This document shows, piece by piece, positions 46,201-56,454 of a DNA stretch of 64,000 nucleotides (positions are counted from its first letter, which is position 1; each line of letters begins with the position of its first letter). The DNA comes from Sceloporus undulatus. Its lineage: Eukaryota > Chordata > Lepidosauria > Squamata > Phrynosomatidae. The stretch lies in contig NC_056523.1 of the NCBI RefSeq assembly GCF_019175285.1, positions 123,015,896 to 123,079,895 on the forward strand, read 5' to 3'. Both the position numbers and the translations under genes were made by a program. A model generated the notes under the pieces. The model saw nothing but the letters and a program-made list of their open reading frames with translations. It was not told the DNA's origin and did no database searches.

Positions 46201-49200
46201 GCAAAATGAGATTGAAATTTAAAAAAGATGATATCTCAACATGAGAAAAGGAAATTAAGAACAGGGGGAACATATTTAAAGACTTAACTAATTCTTAAGA
46301 AGTGTGAGAATAATACAGGTCCGACTGTAATAGCAGGAAGATTTTTATGTTTTTTATGTATTATTAATACTATATATATTTGTATTGTTTTCAGAAAGCT
46401 TTTGGATACTGTAGCCAATCTTTATTTGTTTATTTGTCTATGTAGTGTTTGTCTTTTTAAACCAATAAAATTTATATTAAAAAACCCCAAATACTTTGGG
46501 TGCAACAGGGACACAGGGCGATATGGAACAAGCTTTTTACCTGAAAGGATTACAGTTGCCTCCTCATTGAACAGGACACAGTTTACCTTCTGCCCAATAC
46601 AAGAAGAAAAAAAATACAGAAATTAGTTTGTCAATACTGTCCCCTCAGTCTACTCTCCTTGAGATTTGATTCACGGGTAGAAATTAACACTTCCTTTCCT
46701 CATTTCACTTGATTTCTACCCTTCACATTAATCATCTCAATCATGTGAACCCCTGGAATCTCCATTACAATCTCCACATGCTGTGTAAGTGAAATATTCA
46801 AAGTCTTCATTACCAGCATTTGTTACATTTACACCTAAAAGGCTAAAATTTATTGTAGTATGAGCTTTTGTGGACTACTTCATCCAATGTGAACATGTGT
46901 GTTGTATGAAAGGTATGGATTTGTGTGGGTGTGTGTGTATACAGAGAGAGAAAGAGAGAGAGATTGCATGCAGATGTATGCCAACAAATTGTAACATAAG
47001 TGTTCTTAGACTAGAGCCCACTTCATCAAATGGAGAATCATCCAGAATTTAGTTAATTTCCCTCTGGAATCAGTGTTTACAATTCCACCAAAAACTATAA
47101 GGTCATTCATAAAATTCTGGGTAACATTCGATCTGATGAAGTAGGATATAGCTGTGCAAGCTTTTGCTGCAATTAATTTGTTGATCTTGAGGATGCCACA
47201 AGATTTTGTTGTTTTTGCCTGAAATTGACTAATAGCTAAATCTGAGAATTCATTAGTTTAACACTCTCCCATAGTTTCCTCTCTTGTCCTGCAAGAAAGA
47301 CAACTGGACTTTTAAAAAAAAAATACAGTTCTAAGTTCCAATATTCTTAGTTTCACTCTCTAAGCCTCTCACATTTCATGGTGATTCCAGGAAGGATTAA
47401 TTATATTCCCTCACTGTACTGTACAGTGGGTCAACAGTATTTTATTCTCCACAATATTTTAACTGCCAAATAGACAAAGTGCAGACATTGTGAAGTCTTT
47501 GTGAACAGGACATGTTACTGTAATTAAATCCCTTCCCCATGATGCTTTGAGAAACTCATTGAATTCCAAACTCTGGGAATATGACTCTTGATATTTTCCA
47601 GGAACTCCAAGGACAACACAGGCCTTACCCCTGCATGGCCACGGAACTTGCGAATCACTTGCCCTGTAGCAACATCCCATAACACCACTGTCTTATCTGC
47701 TCCACATGAACAAACCTGGCTGTTATCAAATGACCTGTGAGAGAAAAAGAAATAGACCAAAATGACAAGTGGGCAAAATAACATGAGTAATTTACCAGAC
47801 AGCTAGATCTCTTACTTTAATTTCTTAAATCTCATTCTTAAGTTTGTACATGCAGTTCCCAGACTGCAATGCATAGTTTAGTTTTTCAGTTTTCTAGTTT
47901 AGTTTTTCAGAAGCAAGTTTCTAATTATTAAGGTAGTAAAAATAGAGCTTGAAAGCATGGAACATGCTTCAAAGGCTGGGAGTAGGGATTGAGCAGGATT
48001 TGTTATTATCACAGAATGGTGGTTACTTTGCCATTCTCTGCTTTCAGACTCTCCCAACTTCCAAGAGAAACACAGTAAGTTCTTTCAAAATAAGAACTTA
48101 ATTTAAATTTAATTTACCATCATGCTTTCATGGAGAAATTAATTGTGGGTGTTGTTATAACATTTGCAATGAAAGAAACTTACAGAACAATTTTAATTTA
48201 CCTCCCTTTGTTTACAGAAATGTGCACAAAGCAAAAGAATTCTGATGCACACACCACCATCTAATCTCATCATTATCTCAAATTCTCTCAATATGTTTCA
48301 CGACACGCACCCTCCCTTTAAAAAAAACGGATCCCTCTTCCCCAGCTCTTACCCTGCTGCATCCAGGACTTCATAGCCGTGGCCACTGTATGTTTTAAGG
48401 AGAGTCCCTTTGTGGGGGTTCCATAGTTTAAGTGACTTGTCACTGCCACAGGTGAGACAATAATTTCCATCCACTAGATTAAAAAGCGGGGGAAACATGA
48501 CTTACTGACCAGTCCATCAAACGCAACAGCCTGTTACATTTCTTTCCCTTTTTTTAAAAAAAAAGTTTAAACTCAGTTGCAAGATCTATATATCAACTTG
48601 AAATCAGTAAGTCTAAGCATAACAAGAGTTTCACCAAGGTAAAATACCAGTTGTGTAACAGCTTATAAAAGTGTTCTTTAATGCTGATACAGATTTAAAT
48701 GGTGGTGGTAAATTTCACAATCTTGTGCACTGTATTTGAGAAATCTGAGTATTAAATTCATTTTCTCACCAGATTTACAATCCTGACCATCATGTAATAA
48801 GACGTTTCTGTAAGTTTTTTGTAGATTGCCGAGACAATTCCCTTAGATGGCAAATCTGTTGTTATATATAGATCTTCAAAATACAAAAGAGATCTGGAAG
48901 GCCCTTCTTTTTATATACAGTATAAATTTTGAAAAAGAAATTATTTCATATATCTGTAACAAATTTTAGGCCTGGTACAGATGGGCCCTGAAGGACGCCC
49001 TTGTCACGTGCGAGGGGCACCCTGCCCACACTCCCCTTGCCCCTCGCATATGATGAGGGTGTCCTCGCTGTGCAGTGCCGAATAGATGGCGCGTGTAGCA
49101 ATGACATCACTGCTGCGCGGCCTCCGGATGGAGCTGCGCAGCCACGACCCACCGCCAGCTATTTGCGGCGGCACAAAAAGGAGCCGCTTTTTAGAGGTCC

Positions 49201-50923
49201 TTTTTTCTCATGTAGCCGCATCGCACAATTTGGTTGCTGCGGCGCGGCTACATGAAAAAGAGAGGTGGCTCCTGGCCGCCTCTTTCCGGACATCTGTACC
49301 CCGCCATAATTTCTATCTTGTAATTTATTTTTAATTTAGCCAAACACTATTTGCATTCTTTTCTGAAATAAATCTGTAATAGTGTACACTCCATGCCCTC
49401 TCCAATGTTGGAACTGCTATGTTTTATCCTTAAATGTAGTTAGGGTGGCAAATAAATGGGAACACAGGGAAAGGTTCCAGAACTAGATGTTTCTTCCTTC
49501 TCACCAAATGAGTAAAGAACTTTTATAAAGGGACTAGTAAGTTTTTTAGCTTTGTAGTATTTTAATTTGAATAAAGCATGGTTTAACTATACTCCCCATC
49601 ACTATCCATCTCTACCTCTACCCAATGAATTGAAACATCCTGCCGGATTATGTAATTATCACAGTCATAATATATTTTAAAATTAGGTATCGCCAGGACT
49701 GCTGAATTTGCCAGGTTATATTGCATTTTGGGGGGAAACTATTTCTTTTCCACCTGTAATGTACTTATCAATCAGCTTCTGTAATTTGGAAAATTTCATA
49801 GAGCTTAAAAACCTGTTACATTTTTCACCATCTGCCCTACATCATAAGATTTCTGCTCCAGCAAGCAAGTCAAGAACCTCAGTTCCTCATCATGTCTGTT
49901 TTTGTGATTTAACAACTGACACAAAACATAGTCCCCCTTTGTGGCGCGTCCACAACGTGCTAGGGTTGCCTCGGGGCGGCGCATGCACACGCCCCACAAC
50001 CCTAGCACGTCATGCATGAGCTGCCATTACACAGCGCCTTACACACAGCATGCGTAACTGTTATGTCGCAGCTGCGCAGCTTCCAAACGGAGCTGCACAG
50101 CTGTGACATATATGCGCCATCTTTGGCGCTTTGCGGTGCAGCAAAAAGGAGCCTTTTTTTGAGCTCCTTTTCTGCTGCGCAGCTGCGTCGCACAATTTTT
50201 ATGCTGCAGCACAGCTGTGCAGCAGAGAGAGGCGCCAAGGAGGCGCCTCTTCTGGGCTGTCTGTACCCCGCCTTAGAATCATATGCTAAACTTTATTTTC
50301 ATTTTAGGGAATTGCCTCTTAATTTTTCCACCTCTCATAACTGAACACTTAGGCTGAGGTCCTACACTGAGCATGCAGAACATAATGCTCTCCCCACACT
50401 GTTTTGTGTCCTCCCCCTCTGCCCCAACAGCTGTTAAACCCTGAGAAGAGTCTCTGTTGCTGCTGTTTACCAATGGGGAAGGAAGGAGTGGGGAGGCAAA
50501 TCAGATGATCAGGAAGGAGTTAGCTTGGTATGGGGAAAAATGATGGTGAGGTCATATATGGAGTACAATCACTTTTTATTTCTTCTGAAAGCTGAGAATA
50601 GCTGCATCTTCATTGTCTGAATTGCCTCTCCTCTGGAGCAGCAGACCACAGGAGGGGGGAGATTTGAATGTGTGTGGAGGGGATGAAAAGGAGAACAACC
50701 CTCTGTTCCCCATCGTAAAAGAGACAATCACACGAGTAAGCAACATGTGTGCATAGGTTTATGTCACTAACAGGATGACACACTTATTGTCCCGCTATAT
50801 AGAATAAAGGATACACTCACCATTGAATCTCACTGCTCTGACAGCTCCCTGTTTACATTCCAGTGTACCAAACAGTTTCTTTGGCAACTCAGGTTTTTTG
50901 GGTTTTGGCTCTGGGAACGCCAT
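37064..50923 (-). CDS. WDR83: WD repeat domain 83 (MORG1), complete
   Basis: Seven-bladed WD40 protein known as an ERK-pathway scaffold (MORG1), a partner of PHD3 and a spliceosome C-complex component. Exons in transcript order (minus strand): 50923-50821, 48473-48353, 47734-47629, 46589-46541, 45584-45458, 42235-42168, 41624-41516, 38452-38338, 37216-37064. They sum to 951 nt, 316 aa (human 315), all GT-AG. N-terminus MAFPEPKPKKPELPKKLFGT; blades show CLTCGSDKSLKLWNP, CSCGADKTVVLWDV, SGSIDSSVRCWDC, SGSVDGRIRRYDL, STLDSALRLLD, SCSEDGKVYFWDL and AEGLVQLWRED; C-terminus VAEERIPA. It is convergent with FBXW9 and head to head with WDR83OS. Confidence 0.97.
37486..37603 (+). repeat. Possible LINE 3' end
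   Basis: 'ttttatcgtaagctgcccta' followed by 'aaggtcctttcacagaaaag' has the shape of L2/CR1-like 3' ends, as at 180-605. It overlies WDR83 intron sequence just upstream of the last exon on the minus strand. Confidence 0.45.
38338..38452 (-). CDS. WDR83: WDR83 coding exon 8
   Basis: Encodes YSGHKNITYKMDCCLSERDT through VYFWDLVE. The acceptor cccatag was chosen over gatatag six bases downstream because it restores the EYxGHKN found in human. Confidence 0.92.
38615..40722 (+). mobile_element. DIRS-type tyrosine-recombinase retroelement (fossil)
   Basis: Inverted terminal repeats at about 38625-38775 and 40530-40720 share cacacaaatgggttattctg in opposite senses. An internal complementary region (about 40370-40475) joins the complements of both outer ends, the hallmark of DIRS elements. 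Between them are a gag-like Cys/His stretch (CLGKGHVPASCPHSN), tyrosine-recombinase pieces (ILASRKPSTQCSYAL, TWKTAFLVAITSACRASEL) and the family C-terminus DTRHRSEAAFGRAVL. No reverse transcriptase is recognisable. About 2.1 kb, far shorter than an intact element; broken, with several breaks. No target duplication is expected for this class. It sits in a WDR83 intron, antisense to the gene. Confidence 0.82.
40894..41402 (-). repeat. CR1 LINE 3' end, about 500 bp
   Basis: Begins tcatagaatcatagagttgg (reversed CR1 terminus). Longest CR1 3' copy in the window; it carries 'ttaaccttctcttctccagg' and 'gaactggacacagtattcca', the reversed end of the ORF/3'UTR. In a WDR83 intron, same strand as the gene. 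Confidence 0.85.
41516..41624 (-). CDS. WDR83: WDR83 coding exon 7
   Basis: Encodes SPITCVCFSKDGQCTLASTL through KETGELLG and two bases of Glu. Acceptor attacag, donor gtaagc. Confidence 0.95.
41690..41775. mobile_element. Small palindromic MITE remnant
   Basis: 'tggccctccagacattttgg' and 'ccagcataaccaatggtgag' resemble one arm of a hAT-like MITE common in reptiles. Only partial. Confidence 0.4.
42168..42235 (-). CDS. WDR83: WDR83 coding exon 6
   Basis: Encodes GSVDGRIRRYDLRAGELYSD then YIG plus one base of Ser. Acceptor cttcttcag, donor gtgagt. Confidence 0.95.
42717..42747. repeat. (AAATAT)n simple repeat
   Basis: About five units in a WDR83 intron. Confidence 0.85.
43067..43751. mobile_element. 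MITE with TATATACTCG terminal inverted repeats (685 bp)
   Basis: Left end taccgtatatactcgtgtat and right end atttatactcgagtatataa then ggta are inverted copies. Second-level repeats 'gccaaaatcatggattttga' and 'ccatgattttggagtcc' continue the palindrome. Same family as 8243-8653. The middle holds a short (CA)n run at about 43304-43321. Confidence 0.7.
44425..44683 (-). mobile_element. Tigger-type MITE, GC-rich subfamily
   Basis: TACAGTGCACCC at the left and GGGCGCACTGTA at the right, with the TA target included. Inverted relative to the copy at 60636-60868, with which it shares 'ccgtaagccaagggcgcact' and the 'caaagccacgc' end. Confidence 0.75.
44933..45131. repeat. 74-bp tandem repeat spanning an assembly gap
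   Basis: Unit starts cgagagaggcaggctagctc and ends cgtcttgaggg. Copies at 44933-45006, 45007-45080 and a partial one at 45091-45131, with ten N at 45081-45090 between the second and third. Confidence 0.85.
45132..45378 (+). repeat. L2-like LINE/SINE 3' end with AAT tail
   Basis: 'agattgtaagcctgagggca', 'gtacagtgctgtgtaaattt', 'gcgctttataaataaaggtt' and a short (AAT)n tail are the classic L2-type 3' terminus. Shares about 250 bp with the reversed copy at 63043-63300. Confidence 0.75.
45458..45584 (-). CDS. WDR83: WDR83 coding exon 5
   Basis: Encodes GSIDSSVRCWDCRSRRPDPI through SDHEILS. Donor gtgagt. Confidence 0.95.
45610..46490 (+). repeat. L1 LINE 3' end (ORF2 C-terminus and 3'UTR)
   Basis: Open stretch 45705-45920 encodes ICVARMVYAKAWKSKLVPKV, EEWVLKLQEIIELDKLSRKL and TNFWGK, matching L1 ORF2 C-terminal (ARI..A..WKS..IP..EEW) sequence. 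The 3'UTR ends 'aataaaatttatattaaaaa'. AT-rich. Inserted antisense in WDR83 coding intron 4. Confidence 0.78.
46541..46589 (-). CDS. WDR83: WDR83 coding exon 4 (49 nt)
   Basis: A small exon encoding KVNCVLFNEEATVILS plus one base, matching human KVNTVQFNEEATVILS. The acceptor gggcag is placed so as to include the Lys codon. Confidence 0.93.
46845..47215. repeat. Palindromic repeat of the 'gatgaagt...gtgcyacaag' family, old copy
   Basis: Pieces 'agtatgagcttttgtggact', 'agcccacttcatcaaatgga', 'gatctgatgaagtaggatat' and 'ttgaggatgccacaagattt' match a family also present at 55541-55735, 56180-56290, 59283-59440 and 61100-61195. Interrupted by a (GT)n/(GA)n stretch at about 46925-46962. Confidence 0.5.
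47629..47734 (-). CDS. WDR83: WDR83 coding exon 3
   Basis: Encodes GSFDNSQVCSCGADKTVVLW through KFRGHAG. Acceptor tctcacag, donor gtaagg. Confidence 0.96.
48353..48473 (-). CDS. WDR83: WDR83 coding exon 2
   Basis: Encodes VDGNYCLTCGSDKSLKLWNP through GYEVLDAA and two bases of Gly. Acceptor ctag, donor gtaaga. Confidence 0.95.
48968..49308. mobile_element. GC-rich palindromic MITE, copy 1
   Basis: TIRs 'ggcctggtacagatgggccc' and 'ggacatctgtaccccgcc'. Interior very GC-rich with nested palindromes around 'ctcatgtagccgcatcgcac' and 'gcggcgcggctacatgaaaa'. In WDR83 coding intron 1. Confidence 0.7.
49937..50272. mobile_element. GC-rich palindromic MITE, copy 2
   Basis: Same orientation as copy 1 and sharing 'aaaaaggagcc', 'gcgtcgcacaattt' and the right end 'ctgtctgtaccccgcc'. 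Left end diverged or truncated. Interior pair 'gtgctagggttg' / 'caaccctagcac' is a perfect inverted repeat. Confidence 0.7.
50821..50923 (-). CDS. WDR83: WDR83 first coding exon
   Basis: ATG at 50923-50921; encodes MAFPEPKPKKPELPKKLFGT through VRAVRFN plus one base. A candidate acceptor on the minus strand (caagtatacag) would start the exon at 50969, implying an upstream non-coding exon. Confidence 0.95.
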
Positions 50924-51237
50924 GATAGATACAAGTGACTTCTTCACAGGTGTGCAGTAAATTTTTCTCCTGTATACTTGATGATGCAGATAGATTCACA
51001 GCAAGATCTGAAACACCAGGAACAGTTCAAAATTGACTGATGTGATATGATTGCTCTGAGTCTGGTCATTTGTTCCCTTTAGAGTAATACCACCTTGCTG
51101 TAAAATAAATAAATTTCCATAGGCAAAGCCAATCAAGCAACCAGCTTCCCCATAGTGGTGAAACAGATGTAGAATCCATTCCAATTCTAAAACTCTGATC
51201 CTCAAAAAATGGCGAACGTGAATTGCTTAAATTGCTG

Positions 51238-51474
51238 TACAGTGAACCCTAGTTATACACTGGGGTTTGGTTGCAAGATCCCCCGTGAATAACAAAATCC
51301 GTGGATGCTCAAGTCCCATTAAATATAATGACATAACAAAATGGTGTCCCTTATAAAAAATGAAAAATCAAGGTTTGATATTTGAAATTTATACTTTTTT
51401 TGAACAATTTCAAACCATGGATGGATGCTTGAATCCGTGTATAAAAAATCTGTGTATAAGAAGGATCAACAGTA
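51238..51474. mobile_element. Tigger-type MITE, AT-rich subfamily (MER2-like)
   Basis: tacagtgaaccctagttata ... 'aatccgtggatgctcaagtc' ... 'tgtataagaaggatcaacagta'. Very like the mammalian Tigger/MER2 end pattern. TA target inferred. In the first WDR83 intron. Confidence 0.75.
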
Positions 51475-52520
51475 TTTCATGCAGCCCACCCACTCCCTTC
51501 AATTGTCCCACTCTGGCAGGGACAATCCAGATTAAGTGTTCCAACTTTTCAGCTGCTTTTAAAACATCCCAGTTTCTCTGTCCTCCAACTATATTTGCCC
51601 TCCACATTCACTGGGGTTAGGGGCACAGGACCCCCATGAAAGTGAAAAAAATGCAAATAAATAAATAGTCCTTTTTTAACCTGAGAGAAAACCTGTGTAG
51701 GAATTTCTAGGTCTTCTGTGGTCAAGATCTGCCAGAATTAGACCACGGAATCATGTTGCAGGACCTACAAATGCCTATAGAAGTGTTTTCTCTAATAGTC
51801 TTTAGGTCCCTCAGTACAACTCTATGGTTAACTACTGGCAGAATTTCTCTGGAGGACCTAGAGATTATTAGAGAGAGCATATTAATCAAATTCCAAATAA
51901 TTAAATCTGCAAAAGTCAAAGCTGCAAAGGTGGAGGGCAGAATGTACTTTCTTCCTTTGTCCTGGTTTACTTCAATTGATGCAAATGGATTTTAAAGCAA
52001 AAACACCTTTTGCACACAGTTCACTCAGAGGAAGGAGCAAAATCGTGTCCTTCCAATAGGCTCAGGCAAAAGCAAACTGCTACCCTAGTTTGCCTGTTTT
52101 TCCTCATTAAGGATTTTTGCCATTTTGACCACATTCTGATGCTGCTTAGCCAAATGCATACCAGTTTTCATCTGTGAATTGTTGGAGGACATGTGTACTG
52201 ACTGCATAATATTCTATCAGCCCTAAAGGAACCCTCTTCTCTGTTTTCTTACTCCACTTTACACATCCAGGGGTAGCCATGTTGGCCATATAGCAAAGTA
52301 CAACATACAACATCCATTTAAAACTGATACTGATTAAAGCTATCACTGTTCTGTGGATTTTAGATGTTGTTATATTTTACTCCACTTTAGTTACTTCAAG
52401 CTATTACAGGGCCAACTTCTTTAGCACGCGAATGGTCTCCTTAAACTCAGAACACTCCCAAAGAAATCTGATTTCCCCCTATGCAGCTAAAACATCCTTC
52501 CAACTATCTCTGCTCCCAAA

Positions 52521-52720
52521 ACACACTGCAGAAACAATCCAGTTTGAGGCCGCTTTAACTGCCCTGGCTCAGTGCCAGGGAATCCTGGGAAGTGTACTTT
52601 ATTGTTGCACCTGAGCTCTCTCTGACAGAGAAGACTCAATGTCCGTCAAAACTACAGTTCCCAGGATTCCCTAGCATTGAGCCTAGGCGGCTAAAGCGGT
52701 CTCAAACTGTGTTTGTGTTT
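52521..52720. mobile_element. Palindromic hAT-like MITE ('actgcag...ccagtttga' family)
   Basis: Left arm 'aaacaatccagtttgaggcc' and 'cagggaatcctgggaa'; right arm 'ttcccaggattccctagc' and 'cggtctcaaactgtgtttgt'. The copy at 55492-55905 belongs to the same family. Confidence 0.75.
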
Positions 52721-52996
52721 TAGACCTTAGACTGACATTTCATTACAGCTACACCGTTTTCCCTATACAGCCTCCTCCTCCTCTGGAGTTGGCTTTTTAA
52801 CTTGGAGAAGAAGCAGGGACTGGAAGACATCCATAGCACTCAGCTCCTGCTCTGCCTTACCGCCTTCTTCTACGCATACAATGTTCCATCCCTGGGGGAA
52901 GACTATAGGAGGAACACAAGCGTCCTGCCAATATATCTCCCGCCAAGAACAGGGCCTCTCTTTTCAGTTCCCTTGTAGGAGGCCTAGTGCTGCTGA

Positions 52997-53175
52997 GAGC
53001 CAGCGTGGCCTGACTGCTGGAGACCAGGGTTCGAGTCCTGGTTCAGCCATGAGACCCACTGGCCAAGCCACACTCTCTCAACCCCTTTCTGAGCAAAGCT
53101 TGTCAAGACAACCCCATGAAGGCAGAAATGAATTGTGAAGGCACACAGCAGCAGCAGCAGCAGCAACAAGAAGCG
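52997..53175 (+). repeat. Sauria-type SINE, shortened, with (CAG)n tail
   Basis: gagagccagcgtggcctgac head, box B-like gggttcgagtcctgg, then a shortened body and tail 'gaaggcacacagcagcagc'. Confidence 0.78.
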
Positions 53176-53635
53176 CTGGTGCTGCCTAAGAAAGAAATAT
53201 ATCCAGTAAGACAAGGTTCAGAAGAAGGCATACGGTGTAGTTAGCCACACTGCAGAACTCAAAGCGGTTTGGCACCACTTTTAACTGCCATCCTAAAGAG
53301 TATGGAGAGAGATCATGCTGTTTGAGACCAGCCTATTTGAATCTTCCCCTACATTTCCTTTCATATTGGTTCAGGCCATGGTATATTTTAGTGTAGGAAA
53401 GTTCATTGTATTAGTTGTGGGAGGAGCTGTAGGATCCCCTGCATTTTTCCAGGGTTGGTTTGCCCTTTCCCAGCATGCTCTGCTTTAGCTAGAGGCGTTT
53501 AGTTTGGAGCAGTCTTTGCTGTCTTTTGGTGCCAAACAGGCCCAGACAGCCGGAAAGGGCATTTCTTACACGTTAGCCAAATCAGTTACCAGGTACTAGT
53601 TAGCCATTCTAAAGTATCTTTAATTTCAAGTTATT

Positions 53636-55330
53636 TAATAATAATAATAATAATAATAATAATCCAGTTTATTTATAGACCGTTTTTCCAAAATAGATCA
53701 AAGCGGTGTACAACAGAACAAAACAAATCAATTCAAAATATTAAAACCCAATACAAACTAGCTGGATAAAACAATGTGCATATCAAGGGAAAACAATATT
53801 GGGATACATGGGGGAAAGCTTGTTGAAAAAGAAAAGTCTTGAGTTTGTTTCTAAAAAGGTCTAGGGAGGTGACAGAATGGAGCTCGTTGGGGAGGGTTTT
53901 CCAAATCTGTGGGGCTGAGCTGGAGAATGCCTTTTCTGAGGTCGATGTATATCTTGTCTTCGAGACCCTCAACAAATGCTTCCCGACCAACCTGAGAGTG
54001 CGGGGCGGATTGTACAGGGAGAGGTGGTCCTCCAAGTACCCTGGGCCCAAGCTATTTAGGGCTTTATAGGTAATAATCAACACCTTGTACTGTGCCTGGA
54101 AGCAAATAGGCAGCCAATGAAGATCTTGCAAAATAGGTGTTATATGGTTAGCCCTGGAACATCCAGTGACCAGCCTTGCTGCCATATTCTGTACTAATTG
54201 AAGCTTCTGGGTTTGGTACAAGGGTTGCCCCATGTAGAGTGCATTACAGAAATCCAATCGAGAGGTTACCAGAGCATGTACCACCATTTCAAGGTCCCCC
54301 TGGCCTAGGTAGGGTCACAGCTGGCGTATCAGCCAAAGCTGATAACAGGCACTTCTGACCATCGCATCCACCTGAGATGTAAGGTGGAGCATCAAGTCCA
54401 AAAGCACCCCCAGACTGCGAACTAAGTCCTTCAGGGGGAGCGTGACCCCATTCAGGACAGGTGGACAAATTTCCTTCCCCGAGCCCAGGGAGCCTATCAC
54501 AACTACTTCTGTTTTCTCTGGATTCAGACTGAGTCTGTTTTCCCTCATCCAGCCCATTACTGACTCCAGACAGGCATCTAGAGGAGAGATGCCATTCCTA
54601 GTCACTGCATCAGTTGGAGACACAGAGAAGCATATTTGGGTGTCATCGGCATACTGATAACACCGCGCCCCGTGTCTCCGGATGATCTCTCCCAGTGGTT
54701 TCATGTAAATGTTGAATAGCATGGGGGACAGAATGGCTCCTTGAGGGACGCCAGATGTAAGCGCCCTCTTATCAGAGCACACATCCCGCAGCTGCACCAT
54801 CTGGAATCTACCCAAGAGGTAGGAACGGAACCACTGGAGCGCAGTGCCCCCGATACCCAACTCCCTCAGGCGATCCAGAAGGATACCATGGTTGATGGTA
54901 TCGAAAGCCGCTGAGATGTCCAAAAGCACTAACAGGGACACGCTACCCCTGACCATGCTTAGACAGAGATCATCGACCAGGGCGACCATGGCAGTCTCAA
55001 CTCCATAGCCCGCCCGGAAGCCGGTTTGAAATGGGTCTAGAAAATCTGTTTCATCCAAGATCCCTTGAAGCTGGAAAGCAACTGCTCTCTTGATCACCTT
55101 CCCCAAAAAAGGCAGCAATGAAACTGGCCGATAATTATTCCGAATTAGGGGGTCTAGGGAGGGCTTTTTTAGCAGCGGTTTTACTACTGCAGATTTTAGG
55201 CTAGATGGAAAGTGCCCTTCCCCGAAAGATGAATTAATTATATGGCGTAACATCACAGTTTCCGCCGTCCCCCCCTGAGCCGCCAGCCACGAGGGGCAGG
55301 GATTGAGGGAGCATGTTGTCTTTTAGAGCT
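53636..55330 (-). repeat. L2/CR1-clade LINE, reverse-transcriptase half, largely open
   Basis: Minus-strand reading 55256-54315 gives 313 residues of reverse transcriptase: KPLLKKPSLDP, NNYRPVSLLPFLGKVI, LVLLDISAAFDTINHGILLD, SGVPQGAILSPMLFNIYM and the catalytic YQYADDTQ. One in-frame TGA at 54317-54315, most likely a CGA-to-TGA CpG decay, splits it from a further 184 residues in the same frame (VTSRLDFCNALYMG, DLHWLPICFQAQYKVL, KAFSSSAPQIWKTLP) ending at 53733. The element ends in (ATT)n at about 53637-53662. 5' truncated near 55.3 kb. In the long first intron of WDR83, same strand. Confidence 0.85.
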
Positions 55331-55491
55331 GGGGAGGAGAAAACTATTTTTGTTCTTTAAATTAAACCTCCCCCTTTTTGAACTTTACACTCAGCATCAG
55401 AGCCTTTTTGGGTAGAAGAGTTTGATCTCACCAGGGTACCGGCGTTGCACACCCAAATCTGCCACCACCTGTAGTTGGGTGTGTCTTCACA

Positions 55492-55905
55492 AGACTGCTT
55501 TAACTGCCCTGGCTCAGTGATAGGGGATCCTGGGAACAGAGATCTTGTAGCACCTTTGAGACTCACTGAAAGAAAGAAGGTGGCAGCATGAGCTTTCCTA
55601 GACTTTAATCAACTTTCTGAGGAAGTAGACTTTTAAGTCTAGCAAAGCTCATGCTGCCACCTTCTTCCTTTCAGTGAGTCTCAAAGGTGCTACAAGATCT
55701 CTCTACAGACTGATTCTACAGACTAACACAGCTATATCTTTTGAATTCCATCCTAGAGAATCCTGGGATTGGTAGTTTTACCAGGTCTTTAGCATTCTCC
55801 GTCAAAGAGTGCTGGTGCACATGAAACTACAAATCCCAGGATTCAGTACGATGGAGCCATGGCAGTTGAAATGATGGCAAAGTGGTATAATTCTGCAGTG
55901 TGGAC
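55492..55905. mobile_element. hAT-like MITE interrupted by another palindromic repeat
   Basis: Outer arms 'aactgccctggctcagtgat' and 'ggtataattctgcagtgtgg' belong to the family at 52521. Between them, about 55541-55735, sits an inverted pair 'gatcttgtagcacctttgag' / 'ctcaaaggtgctacaagatc'. The outer MITE resumes at 'atcctgggattggtag'. Confidence 0.7.
55541..55735. repeat. Palindromic repeat inserted in the MITE
   Basis: Long near-perfect hairpin: 'ggtggcagcatgagctttcc' on the left, 'aaagctcatgctgccacctt' on the right, centred near 55622. Arms of about 75-85 bp. Confidence 0.75.
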
Positions 55906-56179
55906 ATATCTTTGGATTTCTTGAGCACAAGAGGAAAGCAGGTGTTTGGTTCAGTCCCTTAACCCCCGCACCCAGCCCTGATAGAGAAAGGCCCATTCTA
56001 ATCTAGATTACTGTCAGGAGGAGAACTTTGTAATTAAGAAATTGGACACAAGCTTGAATTTTTACTTTACTTTATTGTTTTGTCCTCCTTTCCAAATCCT
56101 TTCCTTATTGTCCCATGTCATTCCAAGGGTTTCATTCTGGATTTTCTCATCACCTCCAAGTAAAAGACATTAAGAAGTG

Positions 56180-56290
56180 CTGCTTTCTGTAGAGTACTAA
56201 CAGGAGGCATAGCCATGTTAGTATGGAATATCAGTATGCAAAGGGATCTTGTAACACATTTGAGATGAACTGAAAGAAAGAAGCTTCTTC
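56180..56290. repeat. Fragment of the same palindromic family
   Basis: 'ggatcttgtaacacatttga' and 'gatgaactgaaagaaagaag' match one arm of 55541-55735. Confidence 0.5.
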
Positions 56291-56454
56291 TATTTTTATG
56301 CCACATTTCTCCCAGAGAGGGACCGACGCTGGCCTAGAAACAAAAACATTTAAGTTTGCAAAACCAATTACAAACAGTACAAAAGGCCATGCACTAAAAT
56401 CTACAACACACACCCCATATAAAAGCCCCCCCACCCCCCCATGATGATGTACTA

